Assembly (NCBI GenBank): GCA_965230335.1
Contig: CBDDKS010000006.1
Location: 1,674,001 to 1,738,000, forward strand
Length of the DNA stretch: 64,000 nucleotides
DNA from: CBDDKS01 sp965230335
GTDB taxonomy: Bacteria; Pseudomonadota; Gammaproteobacteria; Enterobacterales; Kangiellaceae
Direction: 5' to 3'
The notes beneath the pieces are model-generated. The model ran no database searches. It was given only the letters and a program-made list of their open reading frames with translations, and was not told the origin of the DNA. Position 1 is the stretch's first letter, and every line of letters starts with the position of its first letter. The translations under genes and the position numbers were made by a program. Of the stretch, positions 43,997-52,547 are shown piece after piece.

Positions 43997-46222
43997 ATGG
44001 AGAATTCAACAGTTGATACTCACGCACCAGTATCAGAAAAAAGTGAACAGACTGATCAGAATATAGATATTGAAGTGCTGGATGAACAAAACGTAGATGA
44101 TATGAAAAGTCTGTCGAGTTATTTATCAGAAAAACCGCTGACTGAAATTAATGAAAAGAAACCATTATCCAGTCCGGAATATTTTATTAACAGAGAGCTG
44201 AGTTTTTTACAATTTAACTGGCGGGTATTGCAACAGGCATTGGATGAAACATTACCATTACTGGAACGTATAAAATTTATTTTTATTTTTAGTAATAATC
44301 TGGATGAATTCTTTGAAGTCAGGGTGGCGACTCATGTTCATAAAGAACGTAAATATCCTGACAGTGTGGGTCCTGATGGTTTGAATGCAACACAAGTGTT
44401 GGCTGAAATCAGTAAAACCTGTCATGAAATGGTTGATGAGCAATATCGGATTTTTAATGAAGTTTTATTACCAGAACTTAAGCGACATGAGATTCATTTT
44501 CACAGACGTTCAGAATGGAATAAAGAACAGGAAGAGTGGATAAAAAAATATTTTATTCATGAAGTTGCACCTGTCGTCAGTCCAATTGGATTGGATTTAG
44601 CTCATCCTTTTCCTCGTTTAGTGAACAAAAGTTTGCATTTTATTGTGTCATTGGAAGGAAAAGATGCTTTTGGTAGAGACAGTGGTTATGCTGTGGTACA
44701 TATGCCTCGTTCATTACCTCGTTTGATTCGTTTACCCAAAGAAATATCAGGTGATGGTGATCATTTTGTTTTTCTTTCTGCGATTATTCATGGACATGTT
44801 GGGCGTTTATTTCCTGGGATGAAAGTGAAAGGTTGTTATCAGTTTCGGTTAACCAGAGACAGTGACTTATTGGTTGATGAGGAAGGGGTTGATGATTTGG
44901 CTGGGGCATTAAAAGCCGAATTACAATCCAGAGATTTTGGTACTTCCGTTCGATTGGAAATTGCTGAAAATTGTCCAGAAAAAGTTGCTCAGTTTCTTTT
45001 GAGTAAATGTAATTTAACCAGTAAAGATCTTTATCGGGTTGATGGACCGGTTAATTTGAATCGCTTAATGAATCTTTCGGATATATTAGAACGATCAGAT
45101 TTAAAGTTTAAACCATTAAAACCACATACACCTAAAATTTTGCATCATTCCATTTTTGAAGAAATAAAGCAAAATGATATCTTATTACATCATCCTTTTG
45201 AAAGTTTTGAACCTGTTGTAAATTTTATTCGGGAAGCAGCCAGTGATCCTAATGTTCTGGCAATAAAGCAAACCTTATATCGAAGTGGTTCAGAATCACC
45301 AATTGTTGATGCCTTGATTGATGCGGCTTATGCAGGAAAAGAAGTGACAGCCGTTGTTGAATTAAGAGCAAGGTTTGATGAAAAAGCGAATATAGAGTTA
45401 GCCAGTAAATTACAGGAAGCAGGTGCTTTGGTTGTTTATGGTGTTGTGGGTTATAAAACACATGCAAAACTGTGTGTGGTAACTAGGCGGGAAGCCAAGA
45501 AGTTGAGACATTATGCTCATTTGGGAACAGGTAATTATCATGTGGGTAATGCAAAGCTTTATACCGATATCAGTTTATTAACATCCGATAAATTATTATG
45601 TGAAGATGCATTGAATGTCTTTTTACAATTAACGGGTATGGGTAAAGCCTATAAGTTACATAAAATTTTACAGGCTCCTTTTACTTTACAAAAAAGCGTA
45701 TTTGAACTCATCGATCAGGAAATAAAAAATAAAAAATCAGGAAAAAATGCTTATATTCGAGCAAAAATGAATTCATTAACAGAAGCTAAAATGATAAAAA
45801 AATTATATGAAGCTTCTCAACAAGGTGTGGATATTGATTTAATTATTCGAGGTATTTGTTGTTTACGTCCAGGCATACCAGGGGTTTCTGATAATATTCG
45901 TGTTCGTTCTATTGTAGGAAGGTTTTTAGAGCACTCGAGAGTCTTTTGTTTTTGTAATGATGATAATGAAAAAGTGTATGCTTCCAGTGCAGATTGGATG
46001 GATAGAAACTTACATTATCGAATTGAAGTGTGTTTCCCAATAGAAAAAAAATTATTGGCTAAACGATTATCCAATGAAACAATAGACGTTTATTTAAAAG
46101 ATAATATGCATAGTTGGGAACTCAATACGGATGGCAGCTATCAAAAAATTAAAACACTTGATGAGAAGCAACGTTTCCGAGCTCAGAAAAATTTACTGGA
46201 TTTATTAACCAAAAATAAATAA
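43997..46222 (+). CDS. ppk: Polyphosphate kinase 1
   Basis: 741 residues from the ATG at 43997, with AGAGG six bases upstream. It polymerises ATP gamma-phosphate into polyphosphate. The first 50 residues are acidic and extra. The PPK1 core begins FINRELSFLQFNWRVLQQA and has the N, head, C1 and C2 domains. Catalytic and phosphorylated His residues lie in GYKTHAKLCVVTRRE and ICCLRPGIPG is in the C-terminal part. It is close to the pho regulon and 12 kb from a Ppx-like gene. No Pho box is seen directly before it; it is likely read through from hemB. Confidence 0.96.
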   Translation: MENSTVDTHAPVSEKSEQTDQNIDIEVLDEQNVDDMKSLSSYLSEKPLTEINEKKPLSSPEYFINRELSFLQFNWRVLQQALDETLPLLERIKFIFIFSNNLDEFFEVRVATHVHKERKYPDSVGPDGLNATQVLAEISKTCHEMVDEQYRIFNEVLLPELKRHEIHFHRRSEWNKEQEEWIKKYFIHEVAPVVSPIGLDLAHPFPRLVNKSLHFIVSLEGKDAFGRDSGYAVVHMPRSLPRLIRLPKEISGDGDHFVFLSAIIHGHVGRLFPGMKVKGCYQFRLTRDSDLLVDEEGVDDLAGALKAELQSRDFGTSVRLEIAENCPEKVAQFLLSKCNLTSKDLYRVDGPVNLNRLMNLSDILERSDLKFKPLKPHTPKILHHSIFEEIKQNDILLHHPFESFEPVVNFIREAASDPNVLAIKQTLYRSGSESPIVDALIDAAYAGKEVTAVVELRARFDEKANIELASKLQEAGALVVYGVVGYKTHAKLCVVTRREAKKLRHYAHLGTGNYHVGNAKLYTDISLLTSDKLLCEDALNVFLQLTGMGKAYKLHKILQAPFTLQKSVFELIDQEIKNKKSGKNAYIRAKMNSLTEAKMIKKLYEASQQGVDIDLIIRGICCLRPGIPGVSDNIRVRSIVGRFLEHSRVFCFCNDDNEKVYASSADWMDRNLHYRIEVCFPIEKKLLAKRLSNETIDVYLKDNMHSWELNTDGSYQKIKTLDEKQRFRAQKNLLDLLTKNK

Positions 46223-46372
46223 CCTCTCGCTGTATACGACTGACTTTTCCAAGAGCGGAAATAAGCAGTCTAAGTTTAAAATATAAGCAACCTTCAGCAT
46301 ATACTGTGGATTATCTATATCGAAAGTTGCCTCAATATAACTGAGTCAGCTATAAAAGCTAATTGGTTTTTC

Positions 46373-46391
46373 TTATCCCGAGTTCAGGTTA
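46373..46391. repeat. Left copy of 19-bp inverted repeat flanking leuA
   Basis: TTATCCCGAGTTCAGGTTA; its exact reverse complement is at 48116-48134. It overlaps the leuA stop codon, so the last Thr codon and TGA are read from the repeat. Confidence 0.85.
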
Positions 46392-48036
46392 AATACTGAT
46401 TTACTGCCAATATTAAAGTATTAAATAAAGATTCATTTTTATTGTTACCGGTTTGAATCGTATTTAATCGCTGGTTGTCGATTTTTGTTTGTAAAAAAGT
46501 GGTTACCTTATTATCTTTTGTTGCTGTTTGATGTTCAACGGCCATGACTTCCAGTGTTGGTAATTCTAAAGAAGACTGTAAAGCAGTACAAAAAATATCT
46601 AATGCATCATCGCCTTTTTCTAAAAAGTTGATATGCGTATCTTCTTTAATGAATGAACCGGATAATTCAAATTCATTGTTATCTTCTTTAAGAATATACT
46701 CTTGCAAACGGCAAGTGTCGTTAGCTGATGACATAAATTTATCTTGTAGAATTTTCCAAATAGCATCTGCATTGACTTCTGTTGATGAATTTTCTGCCAA
46801 ACTTTGCACATGTTGACTGACTTCTATTTGCATCCATCGAGGTAAACTTAAGCCATAATGATGCTCCAATAAATAAGCAACGCCTCCTTTTCCAGATTGA
46901 CTGTTCACTCGAATAACCGATTGATAGTCTCTGCCCAGATCAGCAGGATTAATGGGTAAATAAGCAACATCCCAGGCATCGTTATCATCTTGTTGTGCTA
47001 AACATTTGCGAATGGCATCCTGATGACTGCCTGAAAAAGCCGTATAAACCAATTCACCAAACCAGGGATGACGAGGATGGGTTTTTATTTGGGTACAGTG
47101 TTCAACAACACGCATAATTTCTGCTGCATTGGAAATATCAATAGCGGGATCAATACCCTGGCTGTATAAATTCATTGCCATAGTGACTAAGTCCATATTG
47201 CCCGTTCTTTCACCATTACCCATGAGTGTGCCTTCAATACGATCGGCACCTGCCAAAATAGCCAATTCAGCTGCAGCAACAGCACAACCTCGGTCATTAT
47301 GGGTATGGATGCTGACCAAAATGCTGTCTCTATGATTGATCTGTTGGCAAAAGGTTTCCACTTGATCTGCAAACACATTGGGTGTAGCACACTCGACGGT
47401 GGCAGGCAGATTCATAATGGCTTTGTGGTCGGGTGTCGGCTGCCAAACATCAATGACGGCGTTGCAGATATCAATACTAAAGTCAATTTCAGTGCTTGAA
47501 AAACTTTCTGGAGAGTATTCAAAAGACCATTCTGTTTCAGGAAATTGTTTAGACATATCCAAAACTTTTTGTGCACCTTTACGGGCAATCTCTTTAATAC
47601 CTTCACGATCAAGATTAAATACCTTTTTTCTTTGTACAGGAGAGGTTGAGTTATAAACGTGGACAATGGCTTTTTTTGCGCCTTTGAGGGCTTCATAAGT
47701 TCTTTCAATCAGTGCATCACGTGCCTGTACCAATACCTGAATAGTGACATCATCCGGTATTTGATGTTCTTCAATCAACCATCGACAAAATTCGAAATCC
47801 GGTTGTGATGCTGCTGGAAAGCCTATTTCTATGTGTTTAAAACCAATATTGACCAGTAATTGCCACATTTGGCGTTTTTGAGCAACATTCATGGGCTCAA
47901 TTAAAGCCTGGTTGCCATCTCTTAAATCAACAGCACACCATAAGGGTGCTTGAGTAATCATTTGTGATGGCCACTGTCTGTCGTGCTTGTTTAAAATAGG
48001 AAAAGGACGGTATTTTTGATGATTAAACTGGCTCAT
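46384..48036 (-). CDS. leuA: 2-isopropylmalate synthase, LeuA type 2
   Basis: 550 residues; the first committed step of leucine synthesis. The opening YRPFPILNKHDRQWPSQ and CAVDLRDGNQALIEPM, then the metal/HxH motif SIHTHNDRGCAVAAAELA, identify the longer fungal/actinobacterial-type enzyme. The C-terminal leucine-binding domain (about 420-550) is present but somewhat divergent. It stands alone, without leuBCD. No leuL-type leader peptide with Leu codons was seen upstream. Weak ribosome site (AAGAG) before the ATG. The whole gene sits between two perfect inverted 19-bp repeats. Confidence 0.93.
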   Translation of the reverse strand: MSQFNHQKYRPFPILNKHDRQWPSQMITQAPLWCAVDLRDGNQALIEPMNVAQKRQMWQLLVNIGFKHIEIGFPAASQPDFEFCRWLIEEHQIPDDVTIQVLVQARDALIERTYEALKGAKKAIVHVYNSTSPVQRKKVFNLDREGIKEIARKGAQKVLDMSKQFPETEWSFEYSPESFSSTEIDFSIDICNAVIDVWQPTPDHKAIMNLPATVECATPNVFADQVETFCQQINHRDSILVSIHTHNDRGCAVAAAELAILAGADRIEGTLMGNGERTGNMDLVTMAMNLYSQGIDPAIDISNAAEIMRVVEHCTQIKTHPRHPWFGELVYTAFSGSHQDAIRKCLAQQDDNDAWDVAYLPINPADLGRDYQSVIRVNSQSGKGGVAYLLEHHYGLSLPRWMQIEVSQHVQSLAENSSTEVNADAIWKILQDKFMSSANDTCRLQEYILKEDNNEFELSGSFIKEDTHINFLEKGDDALDIFCTALQSSLELPTLEVMAVEHQTATKDNKVTTFLQTKIDNQRLNTIQTGNNKNESLFNTLILAVNQYLT

Positions 48037-48115
48037 GATAACTCTTGTAATCCAATATAATTTTTGGAAATCGTGGTGATAACAAATTGTTATGATAAAA
48101 GGTTTTCTCTATAAG

Positions 48116-48134
48116 TAACCTGAACTCGGGATAA
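48116..48134. repeat. Right copy of 19-bp inverted repeat flanking leuA
   Basis: TAACCTGAACTCGGGATAA, the perfect reverse complement of 46373-46391, 80 bases upstream of the leuA start. The half-sites make each copy itself an imperfect palindrome, so each could also fold or bind a dimer. Confidence 0.85.
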
Positions 48135-48178
48135 ATAAAAAGAATGCTTGGTTAGATTTTAATGATTTCTTTCGAATT

Positions 48179-48430
48179 TTACGACTTTTTTATAAAGTAA
48201 TATTTGATTAATCCGATCAAACTGATGGCAATCCAAAAGATTTCAATCACAAAAGAGGATAGATTAAAGTTAAAAAGCAAAGAAACGGTGACTAACAAAG
48301 CACCAATGAGGTTGAGCCAGGAATAAAGCGCCGTATCGCTTTGAATTTTTTCCATTTGTAGTAAAAAGAAAGCTGAAATAATCAGGAATACACCCAGGTT
48401 GCCAACAATATCGTGCCATGCGTAGTGCAT
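48179..48430 (-). CDS. Small multi-spanning membrane protein (CBU_0592-like)
   Basis: 83 residues from Met at 48430 (the frame is open to 48463). Three membrane segments are predicted: VGNLGVFLIISAFFLLQM, a Leu/Val-rich middle (NLIGALLVTVSLLFNF) and IEIFWIAISLIGLIKYYF. The pattern, with the YSWLNLIGA turn, matches the small CBU_0592 family. Function is unknown. It is leftward like leuA and separate by about 140 bases. No strong ribosome site. Confidence 0.65.
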   Translation of the reverse strand: MHYAWHDIVGNLGVFLIISAFFLLQMEKIQSDTALYSWLNLIGALLVTVSLLFNFNLSSFVIEIFWIAISLIGLIKYYFIKKS

Positions 48431-48649
48431 TGTATACCACTTAAATAGTAAAGAAGAAATCATTAGGTATTGTACTTGAAAACCTGATGCATAGGGTATG
48501 GGCTTGGGAGAAGTTCATTGCCGTGAATGTTAGAGATTAAAAAAGATTAGATCAGAAAGAGATATATCATCAACATCTCAATATGCGGCTTCAATAGTAT
48601 GGTGGATTGCTTTAAAGTAAACGAGACACTTAGATTAGAGGTCGCTTTG

Positions 48650-49717
48650 ATGCAACAAGAGCTCTCGCTATCAAAACCGCCAAGCTTACTGCCTGAAACA
48701 TTAATACAATCCGTTCAACTGATTCCTCCTAGTCATTTTGTTACAGTCAAAGGTCGGGTTGCACGCCTTTCAGAATGGTCTAATGAGAGCCCCAATATTA
48801 TTTGGGGGGATTTGGAATGGAATAATATCAGTATTAAGTTTCGTTGTTCTCCCCAGGAAGCACCTTCAGTATTGGGCGAAATGGTGGTGATTTATGGTAC
48901 TTTAGCAATAGAACCTCATAGAGCTTCATCAGGATTTGATATCATTATTAATGGTTCGGTGGTTGATCGATGGCTACCCAAAGATCTGATGAGCCAGGAA
49001 TATCAAATAAAACGGACACACCCCAAAAAAGCACTCAGCGCATTTTTTGAACATTATTATTTGCATGAAATGGTCTTTTTTATCGAAAGGAATGATCAGG
49101 TTATGGTAAGAGAAGCGTTTAACAAAATGAAAATGGAAAAGTATTGTCGTTGTTACATTTATGAAGTCAACGACATGAAGGTTCTATTGGAAGAATTAAA
49201 AAAAATAGAAGCCAAAGCCATAATTTTTGTTAAAAATTATGTTTCTTCTGAGTTTGATATAGGAAATAATCCGATGCTCATCGATTTTTTCCTTGAATCC
49301 AAAAGTCATTTTTATACTGTATTGGGCAAAAAACATACCATTGAATCTTTAGATAAAGAAGCGGATGAATATTTTATTTCAATTGAACATTGTGTCCAAA
49401 CCATTGAATTCAATTTAAAAACAATCGAAGACAATAAACAACTCAAACAGAAAATTGATGAACTGAATACAGATAACAAAAATCTGTCTTTAGAAAAAGA
49501 CAGTCTATACATGCAGCTAAACCAAAGTAAATCTCGGGCTAAGGAAATTCTAGAAGAGATGAAGCTAAAACATAATCAGCAAACCTCCTCCAATAGAAAA
49601 AAAGCTGAGAAAATGATAAAAACGATAAGAAAACAATATCAATTTAAAATATGGAGTGTGATTAGTGTGGTGTTTGTATTGATCGCATTGGTTGTTTTAT
49701 TTCGGTTATTTTTGTAG
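48650..49717 (+). CDS. Membrane-anchored protein resembling a degenerate exonuclease VII large subunit
   Basis: About 355 residues from an ATG at 48650 that has AGAGG eight bases upstream; an ATG at 48599 would add 17 residues. The first ~110 residues look like the XseA OB-fold (VTVKGRVARLSEWS, IKFRCSPQEAP, GEMVVIYGTLAIEPH, then FDIIINGSVVDRW). The middle resembles the XseA core, with IIFVKNYVSSEFD at the place of the viRGGGs motif and VLGKKHTIESLDKEADEYF at the place of the GHE-D/ADxra segment. The catalytic-type residues are therefore replaced. About 70 residues of coiled coil follow, then one C-terminal membrane helix (IWSVISVVFVLIALVVLFRLFL). Not a housekeeping nuclease; function unknown. 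The homology is by eye. Confidence 0.65.
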   Translation: MQQELSLSKPPSLLPETLIQSVQLIPPSHFVTVKGRVARLSEWSNESPNIIWGDLEWNNISIKFRCSPQEAPSVLGEMVVIYGTLAIEPHRASSGFDIIINGSVVDRWLPKDLMSQEYQIKRTHPKKALSAFFEHYYLHEMVFFIERNDQVMVREAFNKMKMEKYCRCYIYEVNDMKVLLEELKKIEAKAIIFVKNYVSSEFDIGNNPMLIDFFLESKSHFYTVLGKKHTIESLDKEADEYFISIEHCVQTIEFNLKTIEDNKQLKQKIDELNTDNKNLSLEKDSLYMQLNQSKSRAKEILEEMKLKHNQQTSSNRKKAEKMIKTIRKQYQFKIWSVISVVFVLIALVVLFRLFL

Positions 49718-49736
49718 TGGTTTAATGGAACTGAAA

Positions 49737-49765
49737 TTGTACTTGTTATATATTGCTGGTAACAT
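49737..49765 (+). promoter_or_regulatory. Putative sigma-70 promoter with extended -10 for the small gene at 49800
   Basis: TTGTAC (49737-49742) and TAACAT (49760-49765) are 17 bases apart, with TG one base before the -10. It lies 35 bases before the start codon and after the stop of the preceding gene. Confidence 0.5.
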
Positions 49766-49799
49766 CAGTATCTTCCTTTACAACGAGGAGTAATGTTTT

Positions 49800-50018
49800 A
49801 TGAGTGTTACTGCTAATTTCTATTTTCAGAGTTACGATGAGTGGCGTCATGCACTCACTGAACGCTGCAAGATTAACCTGACGCCAGATTATGCTCGTAC
49901 TCGGATCTCTGCTCTCCGTGATACTGCTGATCCTCATACTAAAGAATTTACGGCACAGTACGGAGAAGCTTATTTACAGCAGGTTATCGAATGGTTTGAG
50001 CAAGCCGAGCGGGGATAA
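49800..50018 (+). CDS. Small soluble protein of unknown function with strong expression signals
   Basis: 72 residues, charged and helical (EWRHALTERCKIN, RTRISALRDTADP, EAYLQQVIEWFEQAERG). I do not recognise a family. A near-ideal ribosome site GAGGAG (49785-49790) lies nine bases before the ATG, and a promoter with extended -10 stands just upstream. Codon choice differs from the neighbours: many CGT, CGC, CTG and GCT codons and fewer TTA, as in highly expressed genes. It is a short stand-alone transcription unit, 82 bases after the XseA-like gene. Confidence 0.7.
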   Translation: MSVTANFYFQSYDEWRHALTERCKINLTPDYARTRISALRDTADPHTKEFTAQYGEAYLQQVIEWFEQAERG

Positions 50019-50070
50019 TGATATCTAAGCTCAAACTGATCAAATAAGTTAACCTAAAGAGGGTAGAGCT

Positions 50071-50469
50071 ATGATTGAATTTCAAGCCATGTTTCCGGTG
50101 ATGGTAGCCGATGATTTAGAATCAATTAAACAATTTTATAAAAAGTATTTTGGTTTTAATGATGTGTTTTTTGATCCTGATTTCTATTTGCATTTAGTCT
50201 CACCTGACAATGGTGTTCAGTTGGGTTTTATGATGCCAAATCTTGAAAGTCAGCCAGCAATGTTACATTCTAAGATGGTAGCTAAGGGATATGTGATTAG
50301 TCTTGAAGTGACTGATGCTCAAAAAGCATATGAGCAAGCTAAAGATTTTAGTTTAGAGGTTGTTTTCCCTTTAAAAGAGGAAGCTTGGGGACAAAGGCAT
50401 TTTATTATTCAAGATCCAGCAGGTTTTTACCTTGATATAGTGGAGCATTTTGAAGTTGCTGAAGAATGA
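50071..50469 (+). CDS. VOC superfamily (glyoxalase/bleomycin resistance-fold) protein
   Basis: 132 residues with two beta-alpha-beta-beta-beta units, FPVMVADDLESIKQFYKKYFGF and YVISLEVTDAQKAYEQAKDF. The ending HFIIQDPAGFYLDIVEHFE is typical of VOC proteins. Metal ligands of glyoxalase I are not all evident (a His in FYLHLVSPDN and a Glu in VEHFE are candidates). Substrate unknown. A good ribosome site (AGAGGGTAGAGCT) precedes the ATG. Confidence 0.85.
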   Translation: MIEFQAMFPVMVADDLESIKQFYKKYFGFNDVFFDPDFYLHLVSPDNGVQLGFMMPNLESQPAMLHSKMVAKGYVISLEVTDAQKAYEQAKDFSLEVVFPLKEEAWGQRHFIIQDPAGFYLDIVEHFEVAEE

Positions 50470-50579
50470 TATTTAAACATATAGATGAAGTGATGCCAGA
50501 TTTTTAACTTTCAAAATTAAAAGTAATTAACTTTGAAAAGGAAACATTTTTTCAATCATTTATTGGTTTAAACACTTTG

Positions 50580-51005
50580 TTAGTAGATACTTTTAAGTTT
50601 TTTGTATTTTAAAAGTAAATCATGTGTTTGTTCACTATTGGGTTTTGCTGTATCAAGTAATTTTTTAATTCTGTTATCTAAATCAATAAAATCCTTATCT
50701 GTATTGTCACCCAGTATCTTAAATCCCATTCGCCAATTAGAAAACTCTCTTGCATGTAGATTTTCGTTAGTATAAATAATATCCATTTGATTATGTCTAA
50801 TATCTGCTTTTATGGTTTCTCTTATTTCATCTATTGACTCTTTAGGGCCTTCTAAAACTTGTAAAAACACACCTTTATCATACAGTAATAAACCCGTTAA
50901 GCTTAAGTTTTTGTTTTTGCGTCTTGACTGTTTTAATAGGACTTGTAAATCTTGTTCAGTCAATTTCATAGCTTGTTGACTTGTGTAGGCAAACTGATGA
51001 AGCAT
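50580..51005 (-). CDS. BLUF domain blue-light sensor protein
   Basis: 141 residues, a stand-alone BLUF protein that binds FAD and changes its hydrogen bonding in blue light. The expected residues are present: Tyr7 (FAYTSQ), an Asn in RRKNKNLSLTGLLLY, Gln49 in GVFLQVLEG, and Trp91/Met93 in FSNWRMGF. About 40 residues follow the domain, enough for capping helices but no output domain, so it must act by contact with another protein. AAGGTG lies nine bases before the ATG. No obvious partner gene is adjacent. Confidence 0.93.
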   Translation of the reverse strand: MLHQFAYTSQQAMKLTEQDLQVLLKQSRRKNKNLSLTGLLLYDKGVFLQVLEGPKESIDEIRETIKADIRHNQMDIIYTNENLHAREFSNWRMGFKILGDNTDKDFIDLDNRIKKLLDTAKPNSEQTHDLLLKYKKLKSIY

Positions 51006-51398
51006 AAAATTGCACCTTATTTTGTTTATTATTTAAAAAACTATAATGGACTTTAATAAATGATTGAATATACGAAAGAAAATAGCGCCTATCATATCAA
51101 TCTTGCTAAATTACTCGTTTCTCTATTTAAATTAATATAATACATAGATTGATAGAGTTTTCAATGGAGTGTTTATGGCTTTTAAGTTGATAAGTCGCCT
51201 TATCTTTTATTGAGAATTATGGCTGCTCTATTTATTACAAAGCTACATGGAAAATCACATTAGCTGATATTTATTTATCAAATTTACAGATTTGTGGAAG
51301 CCATTGCATATCGGTTTTTCCGTCTGAATATCTTGTACGTGACGATATGTTGGATTAGTTTATCCATAATCGTGAAAATTAGTATTTATTTTAAACTA
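51006..51398. other. AT-rich intergenic region without a recognisable gene
   Basis: About 390 bases between BLUF and the GNAT-like gene. Only very short frames occur. The strand-wise translations resemble no family I know, and stop codons are frequent, so it may hold decayed sequence or just promoters and the end of the leftward operon. Confidence 0.5.
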
Positions 51399-52505
51399 TT
51401 AAGATGACAGTTTTCTTTTAAATTCTTTCAGTTTATTAAAGAGATGAGAGGAGGTTTTTAAGGAGTAAATACCAGAAACCAGTGTTTTTCTTTCTGGCCA
51501 GTAACGATTGATAAACGATTTTTCGTCTGCACCGCTATCAATGTGTTGTATCGTTAATGTGTCTATATTTTCCTGTATATATTTGAGAAAAAGCAGTTCG
51601 TTCATCACACCTGGGCTGTAAGCGGCATAATCCAGGTCCCAACCTATTTTGAAAGCGAATCCCATATGTTCACAGCTAAAGTTACAGGTAGAAGCAATAA
51701 CTTTGTCATCAAGATGTAATTCATAAAAGAAAACTTTCTTTTGTCGTAAAAGTTCTTGCATCATTGATTTAAAAAACTGGCAATCTTTTTCTTGTACTTG
51801 TAAGGAAGATTGCGAGTCGCCTTTCCAGCCTTTGTTTTCCAGGTATAAAAAAGTTTCTATATGTTGTTCATTTATGTCATCGCCTTGAATATATTTCCAA
51901 CTCACTTCACCTAACTGTTCCAGTTTTTTTAAGTTTCTACGATAATTCTGACGATCTTTTCTTGAAAGGTGCTCATCCCATTGTTTGTCGGCTAATTGTG
52001 TTATATCCAAATAGGCTCTTTGCTGGGAATGGCCTGGATACCATTTGAAATTTGATTTAGATGATGGTTCTAATAAAATATCTTGAGCAAAGCTTTCGGT
52101 AATATGGTTAAATTGAACGGCATAAATATGACGCCATACTTGTTTTATACCTGTAAATAATGCTTGAGCAATATCTTTAGGTTGGGTTTTGTCCAATAAT
52201 AAGCCAGATAAATAACTGTGCTTTGAATGAAAAGCAATTAAATGAGGAAAGGGACAAAACTGTGATCGTTTACAAAAAATAAAAAGTCCTAATCCTAAAA
52301 GTTGAGAGGTATTGTTATCATAAACAGCAAGTGTATATAAATCAGAAGGTGATGATAAATATTGCGTAGATGATAAAACGAATTCAGGCGATAAATAAAT
52401 ATTTTCTTCATAACATCGCTCTTCTAAATTTTTCCAATGGGCTATGAATGTTTCATCCATATTCTCATGGGGAATACTTTGAATAGTAAAGTCGGTTTGT
52501 TTCAT
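51399..52505 (-). CDS. FemAB/GNAT-type (acetyltransf_6, BioF2-like) protein of the second polysaccharide block
   Basis: 368 residues. The middle (HLSRKDRQNYRRNLKKLEQLG) and the C-terminal half (FFYELHLDDKVIASTCNFSCEHMGFAFKIGWDLDYAAYSPGVMNE, GADEKSFINRYWPERK) match the CelD/BioF2-like acyltransferase domain often found in exopolysaccharide loci. It probably acylates a sugar or amine. It is the last gene of the leftward block with the O-ligase and CapK-like genes. It is only distantly similar to the FemAB protein at 19333. Confidence 0.8.
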   Translation of the reverse strand: MKQTDFTIQSIPHENMDETFIAHWKNLEERCYEENIYLSPEFVLSSTQYLSSPSDLYTLAVYDNNTSQLLGLGLFIFCKRSQFCPFPHLIAFHSKHSYLSGLLLDKTQPKDIAQALFTGIKQVWRHIYAVQFNHITESFAQDILLEPSSKSNFKWYPGHSQQRAYLDITQLADKQWDEHLSRKDRQNYRRNLKKLEQLGEVSWKYIQGDDINEQHIETFLYLENKGWKGDSQSSLQVQEKDCQFFKSMMQELLRQKKVFFYELHLDDKVIASTCNFSCEHMGFAFKIGWDLDYAAYSPGVMNELLFLKYIQENIDTLTIQHIDSGADEKSFINRYWPERKTLVSGIYSLKTSSHLFNKLKEFKRKLSS

Positions 52506-52547
52506 AAAAGTTTTATAAAGTGTTCATTGAATAAAAATGTAAATGGA

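Noticed and set aside
46544..47656. Several open frames on the plus strand within leuA
   Set aside because: They overlap the leuA coding sequence fully and show no family pattern.
48037..48180. leuL leader peptide and attenuator before leuA
   Set aside because: No short frame with consecutive leucine codons and no attenuator pair of hairpins.
48601..48641. TTGCTT/TTAGAT promoter with 17-base spacing
   Set aside because: Transcription would start at or after the ribosome site used by the 48650 start, so it cannot serve it.
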